Assembly (NCBI RefSeq): GCF_021502725.1
Contig: NZ_JAKFFS010000001.1
Span: 372,001-436,000, forward strand
Direction of reading: 5' to 3'
Source: Dyadobacter sp. CY345
GTDB lineage: Bacteria; Bacteroidota; Bacteroidia; Cytophagales; Spirosomataceae
DNA length: 64,000 bases
The position numbers were made by a program, and so were the translations under genes. Positions within the stretch are counted from its first letter, which is position 1. The number at the start of each line of letters is the position of its first letter. Under the pieces are notes generated by a model. It made no database searches. It saw only the letters and a list, made by a program, of their open reading frames with translations, and was not told the origin of the DNA. Positions 34,851-43,154 of this stretch are shown here, one piece after another.

Positions 34851-36755
34851 ATGCCGACATTAACACTCAATCCCCCGCATATCATTATCGATTTCGACAG
34901 TACGTTTACGAAAGTAGAAGGACTTGACGAACTGGCTGCCATCGCTTTAACCGGGCATCCGCAACGCGAAAGAATTGTTCAGGAAATCGTTGACCTGACG
35001 AACAAGGGAATGAATGGCGACATGTCTTTTGCAGAAGGACTTCGTCAGCGTATTGACCTTTTGAAAGCCAGCCGCGCCAACATTGAAGAACTGGTTTCTT
35101 TCTTGAAAACCAAGGTTTCGGATTCTTTTAAAAGAAACAAACAGTTTTTAACTGAAAATGCGGATCATATTTTTATCGTTTCCAGTGGATTTAAGGAGTT
35201 TATCGTTCCCGTTGTAACCGACTTTGGTCTTCGTGCTGATCATGTTTATGCGAATGAATTCCGTTTTGATGAAGAAGGAAATATTATTGGTATCGATGAA
35301 GAAAATGTGTTATCGACCGACGGAGGAAAAATTAAATTGCTCGCTTCGCTGAAACTTGAAGGTGATGTGTATGCCATAGGTGACGGGTATACGGATTACC
35401 AGATCAAGGAAGCTGGTTTTGCAAACCGTTTCTATGCTTTTACTGAAAATGTTGAGCGTGCGAAAGTTGTTGCTGTGGCCGACCACATTGCTACTTCTTT
35501 CGACGACTTTTTATATGATAATAAATTAAGCCGAAGCCAGTCATATCCAAAAAGCAGAATCAAAGTTCTTCTATTGGAAAATGTCCATCCAGTTGCTTTG
35601 CGTGCTTTTGAAGAGCAGGGTTTTAATGTTGAATTTGTAAAAGGTGCGCTTGACGAAGATGAACTTTGCGAGCGTATTAAAGACGTATCGATTATAGGTA
35701 TCCGTTCAAAAACCAACATAACGAAACGTGTTCTTGAAAATGCCAATCGTCTGATGGCAATCGGTGCTTTTTGTATTGGAACAAACCAGATTGATTTGGA
35801 AGCTGCTGCTGAGCGCGGAATCGCCGTTTTCAATGCGCCTTACAGTAATACCCGTTCTGTTGTAGAACTTGCTATTGGTGAAATGATTGTTTTGATCCGT
35901 AATGTTGTTACGAAAAGCAACCAAATGCATCAGGGAATCTGGGATAAATCTGCGAATGGAAGTTTTGAAGTTCGTGGTAAAAAATTAGGGATGGTAGGTT
36001 ACGGAAGTATCGGAACTCAGCTTTCTGTTGTGGCTGAGGCTTTGGGTATGGAAGTATATTTTTATGATGGTATCGAAAAACTTTCATTAGGAAATGCACG
36101 TAAAGCAAACTCTCTGGAAGAACTTCTTTCGATTGCTGATGTGGTTAGTATGCACGTAGATGGCCGGAAGGAAAATACAAACCTGATCGGAAAACGTGAA
36201 TTTGATTTGATGAAGGATGGTGTCATTTTTATGAACCTTTCCCGCGGACATGTTGTCGATATCGAAGCTTTGGCTGATGCTGTGAAAAGCGGAAAAGTAG
36301 CCGGCGCAAGCGTTGACGTTTTTCCGAAAGAACCAAAAACAAACGATGAGTCTTTTGAAAGTGCATTGCGTGGTTTGCCTAATGTGATCCTGACTCCGCA
36401 TATTGGAGGAAGCACAGAAGAGGCCCAGGAAAATATCGGGCATTTTGTCCCTTCCAAATTATTGGAATATATGAATAATGGTAGTTCTTATGGAAGCGTT
36501 AACTTCCCTGAGGTGCAGTTGCCAAAACTGAAAGACTCTCACCGTTTGTTGCATATTCACGCAAACGTGCCTGGTGTTCTTGCGAAACTGAACAATATCT
36601 TCGCGAAAAATAATATCAATATCACAGGGCAGTATTTAAAAACCAGTGAGAAAATTGGTTACGTAATCGTTGATATCGCCAAAGGATATACAGAGGAATT
36701 TATTCAGGAAGTGAAAGAAGTGGAAGGTACGATTCGTTTCAGAATGTTGTACTAG
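34851..36755 (+). CDS. serA: Fused phosphoserine phosphatase-like domain and D-3-phosphoglycerate dehydrogenase (SerB-SerA)
   Basis: A 634-residue fusion covering two steps of serine synthesis. Residues about 8-225 are a SerB-type HAD phosphatase: D-F-D-S-T (14-18) with nearby E-G-L-D-E-L-A, S-S-G (111-113), K160 and G-D-G-Y-T-D (178-183). Residues about 235-550 are 3-phosphoglycerate dehydrogenase: I-R-S-K-T (284-288), NAD-binding G-Y-G-S-I-G (383-388), N-L-S-R-G (462-466) with catalytic R465, and catalytic His517 in T-P-H-I-G-G. Residues 567-634 form an ACT domain, the usual serine-feedback site. The next gene is SerC, so two genes cover the whole route from 3-phosphoglycerate to serine. 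Phosphatase activity is inferred from intact motifs. Confidence 0.9.
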   Translation: MPTLTLNPPHIIIDFDSTFTKVEGLDELAAIALTGHPQRERIVQEIVDLTNKGMNGDMSFAEGLRQRIDLLKASRANIEELVSFLKTKVSDSFKRNKQFLTENADHIFIVSSGFKEFIVPVVTDFGLRADHVYANEFRFDEEGNIIGIDEENVLSTDGGKIKLLASLKLEGDVYAIGDGYTDYQIKEAGFANRFYAFTENVERAKVVAVADHIATSFDDFLYDNKLSRSQSYPKSRIKVLLLENVHPVALRAFEEQGFNVEFVKGALDEDELCERIKDVSIIGIRSKTNITKRVLENANRLMAIGAFCIGTNQIDLEAAAERGIAVFNAPYSNTRSVVELAIGEMIVLIRNVVTKSNQMHQGIWDKSANGSFEVRGKKLGMVGYGSIGTQLSVVAEALGMEVYFYDGIEKLSLGNARKANSLEELLSIADVVSMHVDGRKENTNLIGKREFDLMKDGVIFMNLSRGHVVDIEALADAVKSGKVAGASVDVFPKEPKTNDESFESALRGLPNVILTPHIGGSTEEAQENIGHFVPSKLLEYMNNGSSYGSVNFPEVQLPKLKDSHRLLHIHANVPGVLAKLNNIFAKNNINITGQYLKTSEKIGYVIVDIAKGYTEEFIQEVKEVEGTIRFRMLY

Positions 36756-36760
36756 GGAAG

Positions 36761-36850
36761 TGTCAGGGATTGTCAATTATAGTTAGCGCTCGGCGATAAT
36801 TGACAACCTCTGACAACACCTGACCACAAATGACCATCCCTGACAACGCC
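36761..36850. repeat. 10-bp tandem repeats with an inverted flank between serA and serC
   Basis: Five direct 10-bp units run from 36801 to 36850: TGACAACCTC, TGACAACACC, TGACCACAAA, TGACCATCCC, TGACAACGCC. On the opposite strand at 36761-36780 the same unit appears (TGACAATCCC, then TGACA). The arms TGTCAGGGATTGTCAATTAT (36761-36780) and 36796-36815 match at 18 of 20 positions when inverted, around a 15-nt centre. I do not recognise a named repeat. Confidence 0.8.
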
Positions 36851-36889
36851 TTTCAAGATTAACTGTCCCCATTTATAGCTATATAAAAA

Positions 36890-37963
36890 ATGTCACTAAC
36901 TTTTTTTACACCAGGCCCGGCACAGCTTTATCCGACATTTGAACAGTATTTGCAGACTTTCGTAAGCGGGCAGTTGGGGTCGATTTCGCATCGGAGCCAG
37001 CAATACCGTGACCTGCATAAATTTACAGTGCAGCAGGTTCGGACACTTTTGAATGTTCCGGAAACGCATGCTATTTTGTTCCTTGGATCTGCCTCAGAAG
37101 CTTGGGAACGCATTTTATTCAGCTGCGTGGAACTGGAAAGTTTCCATCTTGTGAATGGCTCGTTCTCAAAAAAATTCCATGATTATTCCCAGGGTTTGTG
37201 CAAATATGCGCATGTTCAGGAAAAACCTATGGGTGAAGGTTTCAGTGCTTCGGAGGTAATTGTGCCCGAGTATGCTGAGCTGATCTGTGCAACACATAAT
37301 GAAACAAGTTCAGGCGTTCAAATGCCTGTTTCGGAAATTCATAAGCTGAAACAAAAGTATCCGGACAAGTTAATTGCGGTTGATATTGTGTCTTCAGCGC
37401 CTTATCCTGAATTGGATTTTAACCTGATTGATACTGCTTTCTTTTCGGTTCAGAAAGCTTTTGGTCTTCCGGCTGGGCTAGGCGTTTGGATTGTGAATGA
37501 AAAATGTCTTCAAAAGGCAGAATATATTCGTCACCAGTATTCCATCGGCGCGCATAACGATTTGCCAACACTTTGGAAGAATGCTCTGAATAATGAAACA
37601 CCTGCGACTCCGAACGTGATGGGTATTTATTTATTGGGAAAAATTGCCGAAGATTTTAATAAGATCGGTGTAAAAGTAATGCGTAAGGAAACGGAGCAAA
37701 AAGCAGAACTTATTTATAAATTCATTGAAAGTACAAGCGGATTTTCTCCTTTTGTTACTGAGAAAAAGTATCGCTCACAAACTGTTGTCGTGGCAAATAC
37801 AGAGGCTCCATCCGCTGAAATTATCAAGGCCATCAAAGAAAAAGGCATGGTTATTGGCAGCGGTTATGGTAAATATAAAGAATCACAATTACGTATTGCC
37901 AATTTCCCGGCGACCTCTTTGGAACAAGTCCAGTCGTTACTTCACGAATTGAAGGCGCTTTAA
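36890..37963 (+). CDS. serC: Phosphoserine aminotransferase-like class V aminotransferase
   Basis: A 357-residue PLP enzyme of aminotransferase class V. The start F-F-T-P-G-P-A-Q-L-Y-P and S-I-S-H-R-S at 31-36 are family hallmarks. Asp165 contacts the PLP ring, and Lys189 in S-V-Q-K-A-F-G-L-P-A-G forms the Schiff base. Alanine-glyoxylate aminotransferases are close relatives, but its place right after the SerB-SerA fusion makes the serine-pathway role (3-phosphohydroxypyruvate to phosphoserine) the best call. A repeat-rich 134-bp gap separates the two genes. Confidence 0.85.
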   Translation: MSLTFFTPGPAQLYPTFEQYLQTFVSGQLGSISHRSQQYRDLHKFTVQQVRTLLNVPETHAILFLGSASEAWERILFSCVELESFHLVNGSFSKKFHDYSQGLCKYAHVQEKPMGEGFSASEVIVPEYAELICATHNETSSGVQMPVSEIHKLKQKYPDKLIAVDIVSSAPYPELDFNLIDTAFFSVQKAFGLPAGLGVWIVNEKCLQKAEYIRHQYSIGAHNDLPTLWKNALNNETPATPNVMGIYLLGKIAEDFNKIGVKVMRKETEQKAELIYKFIESTSGFSPFVTEKKYRSQTVVVANTEAPSAEIIKAIKEKGMVIGSGYGKYKESQLRIANFPATSLEQVQSLLHELKAL

Positions 37964-37985
37964 AAAATTTCTATAACCTATTGCA

Positions 37986-38019
37986 GGCACGAAATCGATC
38001 ATCGGTTTTGTGCCTTTTT
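37986..38019 (+). terminator. Terminator after serC
   Basis: GGCACGAAATCGA pairs, with G-T wobbles, with TCGGTTTTGTGCC ending at 38014, followed by TTTTT. Confidence 0.75.
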
Positions 38020-38115
38020 ATTTATTGTTAACAAAAGATAATGGTACTATTTATGTGATGAACAGTATACAAAAGGTCAATACGTACTTTCCTTAACCGA
38101 ACCTTTAATTTTCAC

Positions 38116-39567
38116 ATGATGAAAGATCAGCAAAAAACGCCTGAAGACTCTTCTCGACGGGAATTTATCAAAACATCTTCATTGGCAGCTTCTGCCTTTT
38201 TTATTGTGCCGAGGCATGTATTGGGAAAAGGCTTTGTCGCTCCAAGTGACAAGCTGAATATCGCAGGAATAGGTGTAGGAGGGAAAGGAAAAAGCGATCT
38301 GGCAAATTTCGCTAAAAGCCCGAACGTTAATATTGTTGCGCTTTGTGACGTTGATGATCGCCAGGCGGTCGTATCAAGAACCAACTTTCCAAACGCCAAA
38401 TATTATAAGGATTTCAGGGATATGCTGAAAAAAGAAGACAAAGGTATCGACGCCGTCTCAATTTCTACTCCGGATAACACACACGCGGTGGCGACTTTGG
38501 CTGCTATGCAGATGGGAAAACACGTTTACACACAAAAACCACTGACCCATGACATTTATGAAGCCCGGATTTTAGGTCAGGCTGCAAAAAAATATAAAGT
38601 AATAACCCAGATGGGAAATCAAGGCGGCTCCGGAAACGGTGTGCGCCGGATGAAGGAAATTTATGACTCTGGGGTTATCGGTAAGGTGGACCGGGTTATT
38701 TGCTGGACGAACAGACCGGTTTGGCCGCAAGCTGTTCCGACAGACAATGTTGATCCGATTCCAAAGGAACTTGACTTTGATCTGTGGCTTGGTCCCTCGC
38801 CAAAAGTAGGTTATAATAAAGCATATCTTCCCTGGAACTGGCGCGGCTGGTGGCCTTATGGAACCGGGGCACTAGGTGATATGGCCTGTCATATTATGGA
38901 TCCTGTTTACAGAATTCTGCCAATTTTATATCCTGTTTCTGTTGAATGCAGCGTTGCCAATACCTGGACTTTTACGTTGCGGGAAAAAGATCATAACCCG
39001 GATTGGACACCTTTTTCGACATCAATTCACCTGGATTATCCAAGAAATGACGGGAAAGGAAATATTAAAGTGAGCTGGTATGACGGAGGTATTTTACCTG
39101 AACTTCCTGCTGAATTACAACCGGGAGAAATGTTTGGGAACTCGGATGGCGGCGTTCTTTTTATTGGTAAAAAAGGAAAACTGATGGCCGATTGTTATGG
39201 CGCAAATCCGAGATTATTGCCTTTGAAGAAAAACGAGACGCTGAAAGTAAAGGAGACGATCAAACGGGTGCCGAATGAAGATCATTATCTGAACTGGGTC
39301 GATGCGTGCATAGCAGGGTATGGAAAAGGTGAAACAAGTTCGCCATTTGAGTATGCTGCTCCATTTACAGAAAGTATACTGATCGGAAATCTGGCGCTGA
39401 GAAGTTGGATGTTACGCGACAATCCAACGGCTCTGAAAACAGTTGACAAATATAATGGCCGGAAAAAACTGGAATGGGATGCCGTAAATATGAAAGTAAC
39501 AAACTACGATCTGGCGAATCAGTTTGTAAAAAGAGAATATAGAGAAGGCTGGGAATTGGTGTTGTAA
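38116..39567 (+). CDS. Gfo/Idh/MocA-family oxidoreductase, Tat-exported
   Basis: A 483-residue NAD(P)-dependent oxidoreductase. The N-terminus holds a twin-arginine signal, S-R-R-E-F-I-K (13-19), followed by a hydrophobic stretch, so it is probably exported folded with cofactor bound. The Rossmann start I-A-G-I-G-V-G-G-K-G is at about 49-58, and T-Q-K-P-L-T near 143 carries the E/Q-K-P motif typical of the family. A secreted Gfo/Idh protein may act on sugars in the periplasm, and several Bacteroidota place these near glycoside hydrolases. ATG at 38119 is an equally possible start. A terminator follows. Confidence 0.85.
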   Translation: MMKDQQKTPEDSSRREFIKTSSLAASAFFIVPRHVLGKGFVAPSDKLNIAGIGVGGKGKSDLANFAKSPNVNIVALCDVDDRQAVVSRTNFPNAKYYKDFRDMLKKEDKGIDAVSISTPDNTHAVATLAAMQMGKHVYTQKPLTHDIYEARILGQAAKKYKVITQMGNQGGSGNGVRRMKEIYDSGVIGKVDRVICWTNRPVWPQAVPTDNVDPIPKELDFDLWLGPSPKVGYNKAYLPWNWRGWWPYGTGALGDMACHIMDPVYRILPILYPVSVECSVANTWTFTLREKDHNPDWTPFSTSIHLDYPRNDGKGNIKVSWYDGGILPELPAELQPGEMFGNSDGGVLFIGKKGKLMADCYGANPRLLPLKKNETLKVKETIKRVPNEDHYLNWVDACIAGYGKGETSSPFEYAAPFTESILIGNLALRSWMLRDNPTALKTVDKYNGRKKLEWDAVNMKVTNYDLANQFVKREYREGWELVL

Positions 39568-39584
39568 AAAGTAGAATTTTTTTG

Positions 39585-39624
39585 ATCCGGGAAATCTCAA
39601 TGGTTGGGGTTTTCCGGATTTTTT
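39585..39624 (+). terminator. Terminator after the Gfo/Idh/MocA gene
   Basis: ATCCGGGAAA (39585-39594) pairs with TTTTCCGGAT (39610-39619) and is followed by TTTTT. It lies between convergent genes. Confidence 0.75.
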
Positions 39625-39626
39625 GG

Positions 39627-40034
39627 TTAGAACTTTTCTAAAAATACAGATGCATTAAAAATCGGTATATTCCGGAATGGATGGAGTGAAAGCAGATCAG
39701 AATCACCAGTAATAATACAAGCTGCATGACAGGATATGGCTAGTTCCAAAAATATATCATCCTTTGGATCTCGGCATTCTCTAATTACGGTGTCGATCGT
39801 TACTTTTTTAAAGCGATTCAGAAAACGTTCCGCAATAATCTCCCGCGTGGAAACAGATATGTATTTATCAAATTTTGGCCTAAAAAGCACATGCTGAAAT
39901 TCCTGCCATGTGAATTCTGAATATACAATTATTCCTAAACCCTCAGCTTTGATAATTGCTTCGGCATTTTTTGAAAAAGGAGATAATGCTGCGCTGATTA
40001 GGGTGTTCGTATCGAATACAAAGTTATCCCTCAT
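39627..40034 (-). CDS. PIN-domain toxin (VapC-like)
   Basis: A 135-residue PIN-domain protein, a metal-dependent RNase fold. The first acidic residue is Asp8 in F-V-F-D-T-N-T-L-I-S, and the later cluster D-P-K-D-D (89-93) and G-D-S-D-L-L (near 110) completes the acidic site. This matches the putative toxin component of PIN-family TA systems. It overlaps the upstream small antitoxin gene by 11 nt and is read from the same promoter. Confidence 0.85.
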   Translation of the reverse strand: MRDNFVFDTNTLISAALSPFSKNAEAIIKAEGLGIIVYSEFTWQEFQHVLFRPKFDKYISVSTREIIAERFLNRFKKVTIDTVIRECRDPKDDIFLELAISCHAACIITGDSDLLSLHPFRNIPIFNASVFLEKF

Positions 40035-40248
40035 TCAGTATTTGTTCTAATATTTCGTCACTGAAACCTTTCTGCTCAGCCTCTAACCTTACTTTTTTTA
40101 ACAATGGCCATAGAGTGTCTTCTTCTTTTTCAAGAATTATCTTTAACAATTCGTCTACTTCCTTCTCAATGCGCTGTTTAATTTCAGGGTTGGTATAACG
40201 CCATTTTTTTGCGGTGTCGTCGTTAACTTCAAATTCTATCCTTTCCAT
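40024..40248 (-). CDS. Antitoxin partner of the PIN toxin
   Basis: A 74-residue charged protein, M-E-R-I-E-F-E-V-N-D-D-T-A-K-K-W-R at the start then a helical Glu/Lys-rich body. The ATG at 40248 is preferred over 40287, because a -7 box (40284 to 40277) lies between them. The C-terminus overlaps the toxin gene. No DNA-binding fold can be named with certainty. Confidence 0.7.
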   Translation of the reverse strand: MERIEFEVNDDTAKKWRYTNPEIKQRIEKEVDELLKIILEKEEDTLWPLLKKVRLEAEQKGFSDEILEQILNEG

Positions 40249-40276
40249 GTGAAAGTCAATTAATTGTGGTTTTAGA

Positions 40277-40284
40277 CAAATATA
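40277..40284 (-). promoter_or_regulatory. Candidate promoter of the PIN TA pair
   Basis: TATATTTG on the minus strand matches TAnnTTTG and gives a leader of about 23 nt before the antitoxin start. Confidence 0.4.
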
Positions 40285-40357
40285 CAAAAAATGGCTCTTT
40301 ATTTGTTTTCCTGATGGATGTCGTTTTCTAAATCAGCTCAAATTTCTAATTACGAAA

Positions 40358-40456
40358 ATGGAATCTCAATTCATTGCATTATATATAATTCCCACAATGA
40401 GTATTGTTTCAAGTATAACTAGCTTTATTCTTATTAAAGGAAAAAAGCCGCAATGA
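40358..40456 (+). CDS. Possible 32-residue hydrophobic peptide in an intergenic gap
   Basis: Within the 349-bp gap 40288-40636 a short frame from ATG 40358 to TGA 40456 encodes a mostly hydrophobic peptide (S-I-V-S-S-I-T-S-F-I-L-I core) with a basic end, K-G-K-K-P-Q. It could be a single-span membrane peptide, but there is no strong ribosome-binding site, and chance is possible. The rest of the gap shows nothing else I can name. Confidence 0.2.
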   Translation: MESQFIALYIIPTMSIVSSITSFILIKGKKPQ

Positions 40457-40636
40457 GATCAGTTTTAATATCTTCATTATGGACTAGCGGTTCTGCAAAT
40501 TACAACACACTTTTAACTTTCCGTTTCCAACAATAAGCTTAAAACGGGAAGTAGGTACAGGTGGAAGTTTGGGACATAGCCGCCCACGGGGAATTTTCAA
40601 AATTACCTGGCAGGATTATTATTAGAAGAGGAATTT

Positions 40637-41710
40637 ATGAAAAGATTACAAATAAAAGTACTGACTTTATTCATAGTCATTTCCGGAAATGTTTCTGCGC
40701 AAACTGTTGACTTAAAAGAAAAGACGGAAAACGCAAAGACGAGTGTTATCACATATCGTAACCCTGTTTTTGAGCCAATTCTTGCTGACCCGACAGTTGT
40801 AAAATCTGATGACGGCTGGTTTTATGCATACGGAACACAAGACAATTGGGGTGATGGGAATCCCGCTCATTTGGTCGCCATCGTTCGTTCCAAAAATCTG
40901 GTAGACTGGTCTAACGTAAAAGATGCATTTCTTTCCAAGCCAAACTGGAAGGATAAAGGCGGAATTTGGGCGCCAGATGTAGTAAGAGTAAATGAGAAAT
41001 ACTATATGTATTACGCGTTTTCAACTTGGGGAGATCCTGATCCGGGAATCGGACTCGCAATTGCAGACGGACCAGCCGGGCCTTTTATCGATCAGGGGAA
41101 GCTGTTTTCAAGTAAAGAAATAAATGTACCCAATTCTATTGATCCGTTTTATTTTGAAGTTCAGGGTAAAAAATATCTTTTCTGGGGAAGTTTCAGCGAT
41201 GCGGAGACACAGGGAACTTATGGCATTGAATTATCGAATGACGGAAAATCTGTACCGGATCTGAGCAAAAAAATAAAAATAGCAGCCGGAGATTTCGAAG
41301 CGGTTATGATCCATAAACGAGAGGGTTACTACTACTTTTTTGGGTCAAAGGAAAGTTGCTGTGAAGCGGCCGACAGCAAGTACAATGTCCGTGTCGGAAG
41401 ATCAAAAAATCTTTTTGGGCCTTATATTGATAGAGATGGAAAAGATCTGCGGGAAAGAAAGGCGGGTTCAGTACTTATTCACCGCACTGAAAAAATCGCG
41501 GGGCCAGGGCATAATTCCAGATTGATAACAGATTCAAAAGGAAACGACTGGATGTTGTATCACGCAATAGATGTCAAAAATCCAAAGGTGTCTACCGGAG
41601 CAAACCGGAGATTTTTAATGCTGGATAAAGTCGGCTGGAAAGATGGATGGCCGGAAATTTTGAATGCAGAACCAAGTATGGATGAGCAGGAAGCTCCTTT
41701 TTTCAAATAA
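40637..41710 (+). CDS. GH43-family glycoside hydrolase, secreted
   Basis: A 357-residue five-bladed beta-propeller enzyme. The signal peptide ends near A-Q (22). The three GH43 acidic residues are visible: Asp51 in L-A-D-P-T-V (base), Asp169 in N-S-I-D-P-F (pKa modulator) and Glu221 in D-F-E-A-V-M (acid). GH43 enzymes cut alpha-L-arabinosides or beta-xylosides from plant polysaccharides. An AGAGGAATTT sequence just before the ATG may help initiation. A GH5-like lipoprotein gene follows after a repeat element, suggesting joint use. Confidence 0.88.
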   Translation: MKRLQIKVLTLFIVISGNVSAQTVDLKEKTENAKTSVITYRNPVFEPILADPTVVKSDDGWFYAYGTQDNWGDGNPAHLVAIVRSKNLVDWSNVKDAFLSKPNWKDKGGIWAPDVVRVNEKYYMYYAFSTWGDPDPGIGLAIADGPAGPFIDQGKLFSSKEINVPNSIDPFYFEVQGKKYLFWGSFSDAETQGTYGIELSNDGKSVPDLSKKIKIAAGDFEAVMIHKREGYYYFFGSKESCCEAADSKYNVRVGRSKNLFGPYIDRDGKDLRERKAGSVLIHRTEKIAGPGHNSRLITDSKGNDWMLYHAIDVKNPKVSTGANRRFLMLDKVGWKDGWPEILNAEPSMDEQEAPFFK

Positions 41711-41716
41711 CACAAG

Positions 41717-41803
41717 TTTCACGCAAAGTAGGGAAGTTAATATTTAGTTCGCAAAGACAAAACTTAGCGTTCTTTGCACTTGTCTTCCCTTCTTTGCGTG
41801 AAA
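41717..41803. repeat. CGCAAAG-type nested inverted repeat
   Basis: Outer arms at 41717-41736 and 41784-41803 (core TTTCACGCAAAG) match at 19 of 20 positions when inverted. Inner arms GCAAAGA (41751-41757) and TCTTTGC (41771-41777) pair too. The sequence is built from variants of GCAAAG/CTTTGC, like the CGCAAAG-rich intergenic repeats I recall from Bacteroidota genomes. It fills the gap between the GH43 and GH5-like genes. Confidence 0.75.
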
Positions 41804-41833
41804 AAAACAAAGCTTAACTTTAAATCTTAATTA

Positions 41834-42997
41834 ATGAAATATTTAAAAACGACAGTCTGGGCCTTACTTATCGGCCTTTCCTTCCAAAACTGCGCAAAAA
41901 AAGCTGAGGACAAAAAGGAAGAAACAAGCACAGAAGAGAAAACAGCAGCCAGAGAAATCTGGACGAAAGAGCAGGCGAAAGATTGGTATGGTAAACAGGA
42001 ATGGATCGTGGGTGCCGATTTTTTACCGAGCACCGCCATCAACCAGCTTGAAATGTTTCAGGAGGCCTCGTTTGACACCGCTACCATAAATAAAGAATTA
42101 GGCTGGGCCGAAGGTATCGGGATGAACACGATGCGCGTATACCTGCATGATCTTTTATGGCAGCAGGACTCAACAGGATTCTTAAAGCGTCTGGATACTT
42201 TCCTTGCCATTGCCGACAAGCACAAAATTAAACCTGTTTTAGTACTTTTTGATTCTTGCTGGGATCCTTTTCCAAAATTAGGAACGCAGCGCGCACCAAA
42301 ACCAGGCGTTCATAATTCGGGTTGGGTACAAAGTCCGGGCTACGATGCCTTGAAGGACAGTACGCAGTATCCGCGCCTGGAACGTTATGTAAAAGGAGTT
42401 GTTAGAAAATTCGCCGATGATGATCGCGTACTTGCATGGGATATCTGGAATGAACCTGATAATACGAATAACAGTTCTTACGGAAAAGTGGAGCTTCCAA
42501 ATAAGGTTGATTATGTGTTGCCTTTGATGAAAAAATCTTTTGCCTGGGCAAGAACTGAAAATCCTGAACAGCCTCTGACTGCCGGAATCTGGGCGGGAGA
42601 CTGGACCTCATACGAAACGTTGAAACCAATTGAAAAGGCAAGTATCGACGAGTCGGATGTGATCTCGTTCCATAATTATGACAGCGCGCAGGAATTTGAA
42701 AAACGTATCAAGCAATTGCAGCAATATGATCGTCCGATGATTTGTACGGAGTATATGTCGCGTGGAAACGGAAGTTTTTTTGAAGGATCTTTGCCGATTG
42801 CGAAAAAATATAATGTTGGAGCGATCAACTGGGGATTAGTGGATGGGAAATCACAGACGATTTATCCGTGGGACAGCTGGAAGAAAACCTATACCAGCGA
42901 ACCGTCACTTTGGTTTCATGACATCTTCAGAAAAGACGGAACGCCATACAAACAGGCAGAAGTTGATCTGATTAAAAAACTGACGGCACGTAAGTAA
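41834..42997 (+). CDS. GH5-like glycoside hydrolase lipoprotein
   Basis: A 387-residue lipoprotein (Cys20 in S-F-Q-N-C) with a (beta/alpha)8 clan A fold. The general acid/base is Glu207 in W-D-I-W-N-E-P-D-N, and the nucleophile is Glu306 in C-T-E-Y-M-S-R. A-M-T/N-T-M-R-V-Y-L-H-like strand is seen at 97-105. Clan A members of this type include cellulases, mannanases and xylanases, and substrate is not decided here. It follows the GH43 gene, and a strong terminator ends the unit. Confidence 0.82.
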   Translation: MKYLKTTVWALLIGLSFQNCAKKAEDKKEETSTEEKTAAREIWTKEQAKDWYGKQEWIVGADFLPSTAINQLEMFQEASFDTATINKELGWAEGIGMNTMRVYLHDLLWQQDSTGFLKRLDTFLAIADKHKIKPVLVLFDSCWDPFPKLGTQRAPKPGVHNSGWVQSPGYDALKDSTQYPRLERYVKGVVRKFADDDRVLAWDIWNEPDNTNNSSYGKVELPNKVDYVLPLMKKSFAWARTENPEQPLTAGIWAGDWTSYETLKPIEKASIDESDVISFHNYDSAQEFEKRIKQLQQYDRPMICTEYMSRGNGSFFEGSLPIAKKYNVGAINWGLVDGKSQTIYPWDSWKKTYTSEPSLWFHDIFRKDGTPYKQAEVDLIKKLTARK

Positions 42998-43013
42998 TTG
43001 ATTGGAAAAATAG

Positions 43014-43049
43014 TCCCGGAACGGTTTCTTAACTGTTCCGGGATTTTTT
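43014..43049 (+). terminator. Terminator of the GH43/GH5 unit
   Basis: TCCCGGAAC (43014-43022) pairs perfectly with GTTCCGGGA (43035-43043), followed by a six-T run. Confidence 0.88.
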
Positions 43050-43087
43050 GTAGAAGATATAAAAGATTTTCCCGCACAGTTTACTAT

Positions 43088-43095
43088 TATATTTG
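43088..43095 (+). promoter_or_regulatory. Candidate -7 box of the sulfatase gene
   Basis: TATATTTG matches TAnnTTTG exactly; a T-run at 43067-43070 sits near the -33 position. The leader would be about 54 nt. Confidence 0.4.
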
Positions 43096-43154
43096 AGAAG
43101 AAAAATTAATAGTATACAACAAGAACCCGCGATCAGAAAATAATCCGAAAATTT

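Noticed and set aside
36761..36850. The TGACAACNCC array as a CRISPR array
   Set aside because: The units are only 10 bp, contiguous and without spacers, and no cas genes are present.
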